DNA from: Atherix ibis
Taxonomy: Eukaryota > Arthropoda > Insecta > Diptera > Athericidae
Length of the DNA: 64,000 nt
Assembly: GCA_958298945.1 (NCBI GenBank)
Contig: OY282606.1
Span: 48,807,920 to 48,871,919, forward strand
Reading direction: 5' to 3'
A program made the position numbers and the translations under genes. Below, one piece after another: positions 11,046 through 23,330 of this stretch. Position 1 is the first letter of the stretch, and the number at the start of each line of letters is the position of its first letter. A model generated the notes under the pieces. It was not told the origin of the DNA. It made no database searches and saw only the letters and a list, made by a program, of their open reading frames with translations.

Positions 11046-14000
11046 TTCTGAATAAAGTGGTGATCGTTTAGAATAGGAAAAATAGGAAGTTGAACATTGC
11101 AGAAATGAAAAAAGAGGAGGAAAGCGTGTGTAAGTGTGGTATGCCAAATCCGAAATCTGTGAAGTTTCCTAGCCCAGAATATCCAAATGGTACTTGAGTA
11201 AACTACTTTATTGATATTGGACCGATGCGTGAAAAAGAATCCTCCGCTCTCTATTTCAACGCATGGCCAAAGATGTCAAATGTCGTTTGATTCGGAATTA
11301 TAATGGCTACAGAACCGTGGATATACCCCCTAACAGCAGATCAGCCCGCTCATTACGGAGGATACCAATATAACCTCAAAACCAATTAGAGTCTAAAATT
11401 TTATAAGACTTTAAATTAAGGTAAAAAAAATACATTTTTGTACGGAAAATTATCCACAGTTGTTTGTATTGATATCGACAAATTTACCCACCACCAAGTG
11501 ATATTAATCAAATTTATTTTACAAATTTTTTAATTAATTTTAAAATTTTTTTTTTAATACTTAAATACTAATTGCACAAGAGTTAATAAAAGATATTTAA
11601 AAAAAAAAGTGAAACGAAAGATTATAAGGACCTAAGAAGTTTTTTTTAAATACTAGCTTTAAAAGTAAAAAACCAAAATAATACGCACACAATGATTGGA
11701 AAATGTTCTCAATGCTGTTGCTGCTGTAGCTGCTCTCTTGCTGCTGATCTCGCCGTTTCTTGCTACTTTTGCTATTTTTTTGGCTACTTTTTCTGCTATT
11801 TCAGCTTCTTAAGCTTTATAGCTGTTCTGTTACTTCTACACCGTTGGTGCTGTTGTTGTTACTATTTAATTTTCTTTAGTACTTGTAAGAAAAGCTCTAT
11901 TTTACGTAGGCAAATTTTGTAAATGTATGCGTCTATTAAATAATAAGATTTATTCTTTGATTACATTAAAATAAGTAGTATTAATAATGACGACGAGCAA
12001 TTCTTTTCACCGCACTTCACTATACAATAAAAAAAATAACTATGCACAATACTAATAGAAGTACTGATTATAGGCAAACTTATCTGTTTGTATATATATA
12101 TACAATGTATTTACTACTATATATTTTTAGGTATTAGATTGTAACGAATTTATCTTTTTTTTCTCGTTTTTCTTCTCTTTTCTTTCTATATAATTAAAAT
12201 GAAGAAAAAATATATATAAATAAAAATTAATTTCTATATCGGATAAATTGAGAGAAATAGAGAAGGAAAGCCTCGAAAGGAGAGAAAACTATATATGTTC
12301 AATATAAAAAAAAAATTTTAAATATGACACTTGTTAGTTACGTAATTGAAAATAAGTATATTCTCTACGTACGGTGTATGAGAGTATATATTTACAAATT
12401 TTTATGTACCTACACATAGTTACACTAGCCTAAATTTAATTTTTAATTTTCATTAAGTTTATTCCTAATTCTAGAATACGCAATTTATATGGAGTTTTGA
12501 TTGTGTTATTACAAATTTTTCAAAATTACTCAAAATAAAACGTAAGTTTTTGTTAATTTTACATAATTTTACGTTCAAAAAAAAAATTTAAAAAAAAAAC
12601 AACCAATAAGTGTAAATTTTTAATGAGAATTTCAAAATTTTTATTAATTTCCCACAGTAAAAGAGTAATTTCTTAAGATTTTAATTAGGGCAAAAAAACC
12701 CTTATACATAAATTAAACACATTTGAGGAGCTTTTTTAGCATTTTTTTTTAATTTTAAATTTTATCAAATTATACCTTATCACATATTTTCATTATTTGT
12801 CATTATAAAATATTAACTTTATATTTTAAAAACTTTAGGTTTTTGTTATTTGTTTTTTGTTTAAAAATTAATTCCATTAGTGCACTAAATTTATTCATAT
12901 TCTTTTAATTCATTTTTTTTGTAACAAAATTTATTAAATTTGAATTTAAAAAAAAAATATTTTATTGAATTTTATTTAGAAAAAAAAATTCTTTAAAATA
13001 AAAATAATATATTCGTTGACTGGAAATGTCCGAGCAAAAACTTGCTTAAAATAGATTATATTTAATATTATAATTTTCTTTAAGTTAATTCGAATTGCCT
13101 TTTTTTCAATCATAAATATTCCATGCAATAAAAGCGCGAATACACACACACTCACTTTTATACATATGTATACATGTGCAAATAATAAAAATTTAAATTT
13201 GATAAAACGCTCGTTTATTGAAACAAATTCATATGCAGAAACACAGCACATTTAAAAATTAACTAAGCAATTTAATCAGTTTATTATAGACTACGTCGTT
13301 TGTTATCATATTTTCTGTATTAATGAAAAAATCAAATTGTTTTCCTGGTTTACGGTCAATTTTATTTAATCGCAAATATTATATATATAATAATTATTAT
13401 CTTTAACATTCTAGTTAATTTTATTTTATTAATTATTTTCATTACTTTTTTATATGTTTATTTTCATTTTTATTTATTTGTTTTAAGCATTCTTTTAATA
13501 TTATTTTGAAAAAAATATTATGTTTTTTGTTCTATTTTTTCTCCAATCTTATTAGAGGCTTTTTTCTTTAAAAATTTCTCTTGTATTTCTCTTATTTTGG
13601 TTTTAATTTTAAAAAAAGTGTTCAGCGGATTACTGCTTAGTCCACTTTTAAAGTTATGCTTATTTCTTTCTCACAAACTTCGTTTTTTTCAAAACGACAA
13701 ATTTTCAAATTTTTTAATTTTTTTTTTTTTTGCACGTGAAAAATATTAACACACCTTTTTTTTTAATTTTTAATTAATAATTTATGAAGAAATTTTTAAT
13801 TAATAATTTTAAAATAAATATAAAAAAAATAAAATCAGTTATTTTTAAAAAAAAATTTTTTATTGTTAAATATTTTCATTTTTGTCAAAATTTATTTGTG
13901 CCGGATTTTATTTTTAAAAATATTTTTTTAATCCTTTGCGCTTAATTTCAATTTTTTCAAGTTTCTATTACTGGTTATTAATAAATTTGAAAAAAAAAGT

Positions 14001-15129
14001 GAATTTTTTTTCACAATTCACTTAAAAAAATTTTTAGCACAAAAATAAAATAATTTAAATAAAAATGACACAGTAAAAAAAGGTCAATAAAAACTCCACT
14101 GAAATAATAATTATAAAAAAAAAGCACAAATAGAGAAAAAAATGACTATTTCATTGAGAAATATTTTAAGAAAAAGGATTTAGATGAAAAAAAAAATTAA
14201 AATAAAAACAAAAATTGAAATTTTTTTAAGAAAAAGAATTTTAATAAAAAAATTTGTAAATAAAAACAAAAAACACAGTTCCTAAAAGTAATCACTAAAC
14301 CAAAAAAAAAAAAAATACAAAATTTCCGTTTTTTCTCTTGCTCTTTATCTATTTCTCTCACACACTCTCCTCTTTAACTGTGTAAACTATCTCTTATATG
14401 ATAATATTAATTTTTTATTTTTGTTTTGATATTATTTTTTATGGCCAAACTAATCACACACAAGAATTAAAAAAATTATTTAAAAAACCAACAACAAAAA
14501 AACTGAAAAGAAAAAAAAATTTGAAAAATCGCTTTTGAAAAATTTCCACTACTAAATGAAAAATTCTCGTTCTCATTGGAATTTGTTTCACAATCAGCTG
14601 CTCGCACCGAATTGGCTAGTTAATGTTGCCGAATTTTTTAAAAATTTTATTTATTTGTAGTTTTTGTTTTTATTGTTGCTATAGAAATAGTAGCAACTGT
14701 TGATGTTGTTGTTATCAATAGACTTCATTTTCTTCATTTTTTGCAACGATCAAACACCAATTAATTAATAATAAAAATTGGAACTACATACTCTCTTAAG
14801 TATAGTATTTATTTGATTACAATACTATTATTTGTTGAGAGAAAAAAATAAAACAAATTCCATGTATACAAACACTGTTGCCGTTGAATATTTATAAACA
14901 TTAACAGAAAGAGAAAAATAAATTAAGGTGAAAGAGAGAAAAAAACTTAACTAAACTAAACGAATTTAAATAAAATTAAACTGACCAAAATAATACTTGG
15001 TTTTTTTTTCTTGTTATTATAATAATTATTATTACTTTCTGCTCTTTGCAAAATAATAATTTTTTTCCTCTTTTTTTAATAATATTATTTACTTGTATTT
15101 TTTTTTCGTAACAATTAAAAATTATTTAA
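11046..15129. other. Long AT-rich non-coding stretch
   Basis: No gene is seen in about 4 kb. The composition is extreme, with many A and T runs of 5-12 bases. A CTG/CAG-rich stretch lies at 11710-11745 and codes only low-complexity Cys- or Gln-rich peptides in any frame. It could be intron or untranslated sequence of a gene whose coding exons lie outside the window. Confidence 0.35.
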
Positions 15130-15830
15130 TATTTTGTTTGTAGCGCGACCTCGTGGCTTAAACGAAAAACACTTCTTATACAGTACGACCTGCTTTCAAG
15201 CCGGATGTGGACACACAACTAAACGATGGCATGTACGTCGCGGCGCGGGATCGTCATTCGCATCAGATTCGGTCTCAACCAACGTACGATGTATGTACGT
15301 ACATACGTACCATACGATGCGATACGATAGATGGACGAATGAACGGACAACCTCCGGCAAAACTCGAATTTTATTTTTGCTTTATTTTCTATTTTGTATT
15401 TGGTAGTTTTTTTTTTAACTGTGATTTTTTTTTCTTTATTATTATTATTTTTTGATTTTTTACTTTTTTTTTTCGGTTTGTCTCTTTTTTTTTACTATAC
15501 AATTTGTATAAGAAAAAGAGCAAAAGCAACGAAAAAAAATTAGGGAACCAAAAAAAATCCAATTCGGTTATGCAAAACGACTCAGAGCGGCGCTGTTGGC
15601 TGATCAGTATTCGCAGTTCGCTATTCGCTGTTGGAGCGAATATTCCACTGATAGTACGTAAATCCTATACATCTACCACTAACCAATTCGCTGAAAACGT
15701 ATTTTTTGTAACGGTAGTAGTGAAAGCAGAAGCAGTAGTAGTAGTAGTACTAATTATTCATAGTGCAGTACTAGCACTAGTAGAAATGAGTATTGCTCTG
15801 TGGGAGTATTAAAAATTTTATCATATTTCA
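15130..15830. other. GC-richer island with unresolved function
   Basis: Within very AT-rich sequence, 15140-15360 and 15570-15650 are clearly richer in G and C. The first holds a palindromic run based on GTACGTACATACGTAC; a (GTA)n run lies near 15738-15750. The open frames here overlap on several frames and show no known domain. A promoter or untranslated exon is possible. Confidence 0.25.
15600..15640 (+). promoter_or_regulatory. Possible initiator-type core promoter
   Basis: The sequence GATCAGTATTCGCAGTTCGC fits the fly initiator pattern TCAGT followed by CG-containing downstream sequence. There is no coding exon in reach to support it, so this is only a suggestion. Confidence 0.15.
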
Positions 15831-16734
15831 AACACATAAACAACTATTGAACATATTCAATCAGTTATTAGTGCCCCTGTCCGTATTCTACTTTGAATAC
15901 AAAGTACACTTATTCAATTAAAATGCTAAAAAAAAAAAACATTTAAAAAAAATATGTAATCGTATGAGCAATACAGCGGAGAGAATAAAGAAAACGATAA
16001 TCAGTGGAGGCCGCACATTTGCGTATCGGAATCTCTCAATTCTCTGTGAGGTAATAGTTTAAAAAAATACCACAAAAAAAAATGCACAATTAATAGTGAA
16101 ATACGAAGAGAAAGAAGAAGAAGAAACAAAAATCGTCAAGGGGCGAAAGAATAAAAGGAAAGAACGTGCAAGAAATCAAAATTCAAAGAAAAAAAATGCA
16201 AAATTTGTATTTGTATGTGTGATGGAGTATACCCACTTGGGGAATTTGGAATTGTTCGCCACTTGTTCATCGACACCGGTTTCTATACTCACATATTCGC
16301 CCAAAATGTATTCTCTGTCTCTCTCTCTCTCTCTAATATGCATACATGCGTTCGTGAAATATTTCCGAATCTATAAAGCTACTACTCGTAGTTATTGGCG
16401 CTCGTTGGTGGCGTGAAGAAATAAAATATGTTCCCCTCTTCTGGATTTCTATCGTTACACATACAACTCAATGCAACTTGAAGTACTTACTGATAACGTG
16501 ATCGGTGGTCACTTCATTGTCCGAAGTTGAAGTTGTATCTACAAAAGTTCACTTCTCCCCAAACAAATTGCTAGTACTTGCATGTAAGTAGGCGTGTGTG
16601 TGCGTGTTCGTAATAGATAAAATTCAATTTCTCCGCTACAGGAAACCGCAAACTAAACTCCCACCAGCAGCTCCGCCACTGACCCTACCATCATAAGAAG
16701 GCCATTCGATTGCTATCTGGAGCTTAACCACGTG
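15831..16734. other. Non-coding, CT microsatellite
   Basis: No gene recognised. A (TC)n run lies at about 16315-16334. The 106-codon open frame across it has a Lys/Glu-rich start followed by low-complexity sequence and resembles nothing known. Confidence 0.35.
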
Positions 16735-17400
16735 TCATGATAAAATATTTATTCGCCGATTTCGTTTGCGTTGCGTATGCAAATGTACAGCCACACCACA
16801 CATAGATATAGGTGAATGTGTGTTTGTTAGAACATGTGGAGCCATGCCCCGAGTTGCGACTGAAGTATGACATGTGCGCAGAGCACCGTCCACGTATATT
16901 CGCTCTTTGCCGCGTCGGTCAAAAATTCTCTGGTCGGTGCCCCCCATACTTGGCGGTCGTTGGAACAGTATATAGTGTTCGGTGCGCACGAACGCAATTA
17001 AACAACAGTCATGCCAGCCCAGCAGACTGTTGCATCGACAGAGGATTTTCTTCAATGGAACTTGGACTTCCTTTGGATAGATTTTCTTTTGGCGTACGGC
17101 GCCGTTCGGAAGTGCGCTTTAGAAGATTTCTTAAATCTGACACATTGCTACGGAAAATCCGCCACCCATCCACCCACTTGTCGTCTCTCGAACACAAAAG
17201 AATAGAATTTTGCGCATTTACCATCAACTGGTGTAAACGAGATGAATCTCTTCTGTTTAAGTATTCTACCGGCGCCGATGGTATACAAGAACACGCTTTG
17301 GCCGTATTCTTCCTATTTATAGACGCCCAGAATAGGAAACGCAAATCCGGTGCGAAATGTGGGAGTTTACCAGGAATTGAAGATTAACTGCGCCTGTCAA
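16735..17400. other. GC-richer block with overlapping open frames
   Basis: Open frames occur on both strands over the same interval (a 191-codon one on plus, about 110-codon ones on minus). None shows a domain, signal peptide or family motif that I recognise, and overlap on both strands is what moderate GC gives by chance. A TATATAG sequence lies near 16969 and the phrase TTAACCTAACCT, common in fly repeats, near 17419. It could be a fragment of an unidentified mobile element. Confidence 0.25.
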
Positions 17401-18574
17401 CGCTTATATACTCAAGCCTTAACCTAACCTCTTCACTTAAACTTGCCATCCAAGACAACACATTCTCTCATATTCCAAGCATTCCACAGTAACTGAAGTG
17501 AACCAGTCACGACAACACCTTCTCCGTCTTGATTTATAGTAAAATCTTACAAATTCTTCAACGTCAACAAATTTGGCAAAATTCTTACAATTTCAATTAA
17601 TAAATTTCAAATGTGACAGTCGCTATTCAAATGCAAACCAAATAAAAGATTGGCCATTAGGATGGGTATTACTCCCTCCAACAAAAAAAAAAATCTTAAA
17701 TATAGAAATTCAAGAGCTTGAACAAAAAAAAAACTACTTCAGTTTATGAACAGAGGCTTTTTCAGTTTTCTTATTTCCTTTTTATAAAATAAAACAATTA
17801 TATTAAAAAAATTTAATTTTCAGGTTCCTCTATACACTTGCAAGGAATGACAATTTATTAAAAACTAATTAATTAAAAATATTTTTTAGAAGAAAGAAAA
17901 ATTCCATAATTTGGATCATTAAAAAATTATCAAAAAAAACTCTGAAAAGAAATCCAAATTCCCAAATTGCAATATTGGTAGTTCTTAAAATAATTCAAAT
18001 TCAAAAGAACGTAGTTAGAAACTTCTGTTGCAGTTAAAAAAGAAGATCAGATAATCCCCTTTATCAGAATCAAATATTTTACATATAGTATAGCATGTAT
18101 TTTTTATATTGTATATAATTTAAAACACACTTAACGAGAGCAGCAGATATTTTTATAGAATAAAAATTCATCATTATCCAAATGGATTTAAAAAACCATT
18201 GCATTTGATGCGATTTGATTTATTGTCAATATTGTAAGATTAATAATTGGTAAGATAAAAGTCTCTTAAGAGGATTTTTGGTAATTTTAAAAGCAAGAAA
18301 AATTGTGAAAATAAGTTCACTTAAAAATGAAAAAATTATGTTTTCACTTAAGGTATACTATTGTGACTGAAAGTGAAGGATAATTTTACCCAAAAAAATA
18401 ATTTTGGAATATTTAAAATTTTAATTTGGCGTCATTATAATATTTTCAAATTGGCACTTCTGAGTTATTTACATATAGTTAATATAAGCAAAACGATATT
18501 TTTTATCATATGGAATTCTAGGAAAGATGTCATATTAAATTTTATAAACATTTTAGTTTAGTTTTTTAGTTTTG
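17401..18574. other. AT-rich, nothing recognised
   Basis: No coding frame or repeat seen. Confidence 0.4.
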
Positions 18575-19469
18575 AACTCTACTGAATATTGTTTTGGTCG
18601 TACGAGCAGAAATGACGCTAAACACCAAGAACGTATAATTTTGCTCACTACCGAAGAAATGATTAATAAAATCCATGATATTGGAATAGAAGATCCTCAA
18701 AGGAAAGTGTATGAGATAACTGATATGATAAACATCTTAAAAGAATGAGTATGTAACATCTAGGGAAGCTATCGGCGAGATGGCTGCCGTTTTTGCTAAC
18801 ATCTGACCAAAAATGTGTTCATACGTGTATAATGACTTCAATAGAGTGTTTCGACATTTTAAAGAGTAATCCAAATGATTTTTTTTGCGTCGAAATTTGG
18901 TTTCACCCTTTAGAAAACCAAATTTAGTGAAATAATAGACTTATAGTAGCAAACATGCCCCAAAGAAGGTAAAAGCGATTCTATCGGCAGTAAATGAGAC
19001 AGCTACTGTTATCTGAGACCCACATGGTATAATCTTCATCGACTATCTTGCAAAAGGAAAAACTATAACAGGTCAGCATTATATAACATTTGGCGAAGGA
19101 AAAAATGATATTTCATCATGATAATGCACGCAACACAATTGTGTCATTTCTTCCATGAGTTAGGGTACGAATTGCTTCCGCATTCACCATATTCGCTAGA
19201 TTTAGCCCCCAGTGATAACTTACTACTTCCGAATATGAAAAAATAGGTGACGAAAAAATATTTGTCCCAAACGGTGAGGTGATTGCTGAAAAAAAAGTCT
19301 TTTTTGAAGACTTGAAAATATTGCATTTTTTAGATGGGTTTAAAAAGATAGATAAATGTTGGACTAAATGTATCAAGCTCAAAGGCGATAATGTTGAAAA
19401 ACAAAATGAGTTTTGCATATAAAACTACTTTTTTCTTATTGAGGCCACCTATTTATCATATAATCCTCG
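18575..19469 (+). pseudogene. Degenerate mariner D (A/B-like)
   Basis: A conceptual reading across frames gives FGRTSRNDAK, then EEMINKIHDIGIED (linker and second DNA-binding part), KLSARWLPFLLTSDQ (the WVPRLL region), a damaged central part, MIFHHDNARN (second catalytic aspartate), a broken SPDLAP block near 19195-19215, and a C-terminal block LDGFKKIDKCWTKCIKLKGDNVEK ending near 19400. A worn 3' end reading CCTCG+TA at 19465-19471 fits the A/B terminal repeats. The TACGAG at 18601 is coding sequence (Arg-Thr-Ser), not a terminal repeat. Many stops and indels make it dead. Confidence 0.8.
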
Positions 19470-20776
19470 TATAACACATACATATGTGTAGCACAATTGA
19501 AATAAGTCAATATTTTCTAGAATACCGATATAAGCAATGGAGAAGACATTGCGTGCATACACATTTGAATGAAGCAATTTTTCAATACCCTTATTAGTAG
19601 TGGCCAACAAAACGTATTATTTACCATGCTTGTACTACACGTATTACTGAAATCTATTGCGGCTTATGAGCACTGTAAAATATTTATTATTAATTTAAAA
19701 AATCTTATTTATAATAAAATATTTTCCAAAATAACGTTTAAAAACATTTCCAATTTATTTTCCATCCGCTTTGAGTAGAAATTATTTACAAACACTGAAT
19801 TGCTGTTTAAATTTGTTCACGCTGTATCTCCATTTTAATTTTTTTGCGGTGATCAATACACCTACTACAGGCCAAATATTGAAATTTAGATGTTTCTATG
19901 ATGCTTAAAATATAACATTATGTTAGGTAATCCAAAGTATCAAAATTAAACATTTTATATATGATATAATTTGATAGACTTTTAACAAGAGCAGAGCATA
20001 TTTCTATATCTCAAAAATAAAAAAACAATACCAATAACACAAATATATAAGAAAATATTTCCTTAAGCAATTCTAAAATAGATTGTCCTTAATCCATTTT
20101 ACTAAAGCGTTTATTTTGTTTTCATATAAATATGCTTTTTGCATGTTTTTCTAAATAAAAATATTTAAATTTTATAGAATATTCCAAGCATCCAATAAAT
20201 TTATTAATTTATTCAAATTTTAGACAATATCTCCCATAAATATCCTTTAGGGCATACTTTTTCACTTATCATCATGATGATACCATAAATATTCCATTAA
20301 AAATTATGGGATAAGGGCCTTTCTCTTTACAATTGACTAAAATACATTAATTTTAAAAAATCATATGCATGCGAAAAAAATGAAAATAGCAACAAATTGA
20401 AGTGTTCTAAAAAACTCCTATTTTTATATTGTGGTTGGGTGATTGTGTTCAAGTCAATAATGAACACTAACACTTACATTTACTGACAGCTAGACCACAA
20501 ATTGAGTTTTTTTTTGGTATATTAAGAAATAAGAGAGTGCATACATACATACGATACTTATGGCTAAAAACTCCCTTACAACTTTTTCGAAAGTAAATAC
20601 ATTTTTTCCAAAACAATGAAAATATGTCAATACGTGCTAAAAACTTATATCGCCACCAATGAAAAATTGCACTTTACTTAAAAAACATCCACATGTAGAG
20701 AACCAAATATTCTTTATAGAATCCTTCTTTCAAACGCGGATAAGAGTCATTCCTAAGGTTTTTCCTGAGAACCAAA
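19470..20776. other. AT-rich, nothing recognised
   Basis: No coding frame or repeat seen. Confidence 0.4.
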
Positions 20777-20912
20777 CGTTTTCAGGTGTTTTCCCGCCCT
20801 TTTTTAGTTCAGAATTATTTTCAAAAACTACTTCACTTTCCATTCTAATTTAATTTCCTTATTCCGTTATCCGTTTCTGAACTAAAAAAGGGCGGGAAAA
20901 CACCTGAAAACG
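20777..20912. repeat. Perfect 38-bp inverted repeat with 60-base loop
   Basis: Arms at 20777-20814 and 20875-20912 are exact reverse complements. The outer ends read CGTTTTCAGGTGTTTTCCCG and its complement. No transposase, terminal repeat family or coding frame is visible in or around it. Confidence 0.95.
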
Positions 20913-21454
20913 CAATCAGCCATCAGAAATACGAAATATCAATACCAGCTTCCGAAAGGTTAAACTAATCGTTGATAAAAACCCGTATTGGTCAAAGATA
21001 ACCATCCGAAAATTACACAATTACGAAATGAATTTTAAAAATCGATATAGATAGATAATCATCTCACCCACTCGTTGATATTTAATACATATTAAAAGTT
21101 ATGAACAATTATGAATAGTAATATAAAAACAACAAATAAAGAAAAATTGCATTCGAAAAAGGATAGTTTCTCAACAAAATAATTAAAAAAAAAAACATAA
21201 AATGCAACAAAAAAAACCCAAAATTTGAATTACAAATAATTGAAAGAATTCAATTTCAGAAATAATTGTTTAACAAAAATACGATCATCTTACGAGCTAT
21301 TGTATATAAATAAAAATGAGCCTGGCACCAAAGTAAGATTTGGCAACACTGCGCACTTATACATTATTCTGCAAAGTTTTTGCATGAGTCCCTCTTAATT
21401 ATGTAGAACAAGTTTCATCCCCGTGCAGATAGCTACACGAAACCTCAGATCGTA
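20913..21454. other. AT-rich, nothing recognised
   Basis: Non-coding stretch between the inverted repeat and mariner B2. Confidence 0.4.
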
Positions 21455-21518
21455 CGAGGGTCATTCAACAAGTACTTAGCCTACAAAAGAAAAACGAAAA
21501 TTTTGGAAAGGTGGCAAT

Positions 21519-22660
21519 TTATTTTTCCACATCGTCTCCTTCAAGCTCGATACACTTGGCCCAGCGATGCTCTAACTTTTTTAACCCGTCCAAAAAAATT
21601 TTCTCGAGGGAAGCAAAATACCCCTCCATGGCGACGATGACCTCCTCATCCGAGCGATGCTCTAACTTTTTTAACCCGTCCAAAAAATACATTTTCTCGA
21701 GGGAAGCAAAATACCCCTCCGTGGCGACGATGACCTCCTCATTCGACCCAAATCTATTCCCGGCGAAAAAGATTTTTTCAGGTTTGGAAACAAAAAGTAG
21801 TCACAGGGGGCCAAATCTGGAGAGTACGGTGGATGGGGCAGCAATTCGTAGCGCAAGTCGACCAATTTGGCCATGGCGACGGCGGAGGTGTGAGCCGGCG
21901 CGTTGTCGTGGTGGTACAGCACTTTTTTCTTCGCAAAGCGGGGCCGCTTTTTCTTCAATTCCACGTCAAATCGGCCCAATAAGTCAGCATAGCAGCGCCC
22001 CGTGATTGTTTTACCCTTCTCGAGGTAATCGATGTGGATCACACCTTGTGAATCCCAGCAAACGGTGGCCATCACCTTTCCGGCCGATCGAACAGTCTTC
22101 GCCTTCTTCGGAGCACGTTCGCCGGGTGAAGTCCACTGTTTCGACTGTTCCTTGGTCTCTGGTGTGTACCAGTGAATCCATGTTTCGTCGACGGTCACGA
22201 AACGACGCAAGAATTCCGCTGGATTGCGTTGAAACAGCGCCAAACACGTCACCGATGTGGTCTCACGGTTGCGCTTGTTTTCCGGTGTGAGCAAACGCGG
22301 CACCCATCGCGCCGACAGCTTTCTCATGCCCAGTTCTTCGTGTAGAATATGATGCACCGTTCCTACTGCGATGCCCACAGTCTCAGCTATCTCGTGAACC
22401 TTCAATCGACGATCTGCCAACACGAGATCGTGGACTTTTTTAACGTTTTCCTCCGTAGCAGCCGTTTTCGGGGCACCTGGGCGTGGCTCATCAAAAACCG
22501 ACGTGCGGCCACGAACAAACTCGTTGAACCAATTCTTGACGGTCGCCATCGAAGGAGAAGAGTCACCATACACAGCGTCCAAGCGATCTTTGATTTCGCT
22601 GCGCGTTTTCCCTTCCAAAAACAAGAATCTAATCACCGAACGATATTGTTCTTTTTCCAT
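21519..22660 (-). pseudogene. Mariner B2 transposase, frameshifted and duplicated
   Basis: The frame starts MEKEQY at 22660 and follows B1 almost residue for residue through the helix-turn-helix part, WVPRLL, VDETW, HHDNAP and YSPDLAPCDYF. All three catalytic aspartates are present, unlike in B1. Two extra bases in a T-rich spot around 21764-21770 shift the frame just after PNLKKS, and the out-of-frame tail ends at 21671. The rest of the C-terminus is still present out of frame, with about 90 bp repeated (21563-21652 and 21653-21745), down to the original stop at 21519-21521. Confidence 0.9.
21563..21745. repeat. 90-bp tandem duplication inside B2
   Basis: Two adjacent copies both contain GCGATGCTCTAAC and CTCGAGGGAAGCAAAATACC, ending near GACCTCCTCAT. 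The unit codes the C-terminal FLDGLKKLEHR region, so the duplication arose inside the gene after insertion or in its source copy. Confidence 0.88.
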
Positions 22661-22904
22661 TTTTGTGCAACCGACCGACACGCTCGCTTTCAAAGGCTCT
22701 CAAAATAAAACTAATGAAGGGTATCAACTGAAACTTTGACAGTAGGCTACTAAAAGAATGTACTGCACGATGGTAAATTTTTTTTGTGACAGCAGTTCTA
22801 TCGGGCGGTGAGGCTAAGTACTTTTTGAATGACCCTCGTAATAAGCGAAGTTTGATTTTTGTAGTGCATTACGAAAAATGGATCTATAAACATTTTGAAA
22901 ATGT

Positions 22905-23330
22905 ACCTACGAGAAATATTCCTTATCAAGAGCGCACATATTTCGGTGGTATCAAATATTTTTAGAAGACCGAGCAGCATTAGAAAGCAAACCCCGCCCA
23001 GGGAACCGTTTAACATCGAAAACTGATAAAATTGTGGAATCAGACTGTCGATTAACATTGACGCCGATGAATGACGAGTTCAAAGGATCAGAAAAAATGT
23101 AATTTACGTCAGATCAGATACTGCAGATATTTCGATGATCCATCATGACAAAGCCCCCTGGCACTCTGTCATTTTCATAATCGAATTTATGTCTCAAAAA
23201 AGGATTCGCCTTTATTTGCCTGATCTTAGTCCATGTGACTTTTTTTGTCTCACAAAACACTGAACAAGACTTCATTTTGTTACTGTCAATGACATCCAAA
23301 GCCTTCCAATACTACTAAGAAAATTGTAAA
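22905..23330 (+). pseudogene. Degenerate mariner of another lineage
   Basis: The reading gives a linker block (EDRAALESKPRPGNRLTSK), TDKIVESDCRLT, then after a gap ILHHDKAPWHS, a block like IEFMSQKRIRLYLPDLSPCDFF, and a tail resembling the NDIQ part of the C-terminus. The order is normal but much of the middle is missing. The DKAPWH motif and the linker separate it from the A/B family and tie it to the scrap at 600-880. It abuts the 3' side of B2. Confidence 0.7.

Larger units (their letters stand above)
21455..22838 (-). mobile_element. Mariner element B2
   Basis: The 28-bp terminal inverted repeats (21455-21482 and 22811-22838) differ at one base, and TA flanks both sides. The element is 1384 bp, about 90 bp longer than B1, because a segment near the 3' end of the gene is duplicated in tandem. 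Confidence 0.94.

Noticed and set aside
11692..11922. Cys/Leu-rich 76-codon open frame
   Set aside because: It is made by a CTG-rich low-complexity tract followed by AT-rich sequence and shows no start context or domain.
16812..17387. 191-codon open frame as a host gene
   Set aside because: No recognisable domain, overlapping open frames on both strands, no splice or promoter context. Kept only as a GC-richer block.
18601..18606. TACGAG as the 5' terminal repeat of degenerate mariner D
   Set aside because: In frame it codes the Arg-Thr-Ser of the GRTS linker, which matches relatives B1-B3. The true 5' end is not preserved.
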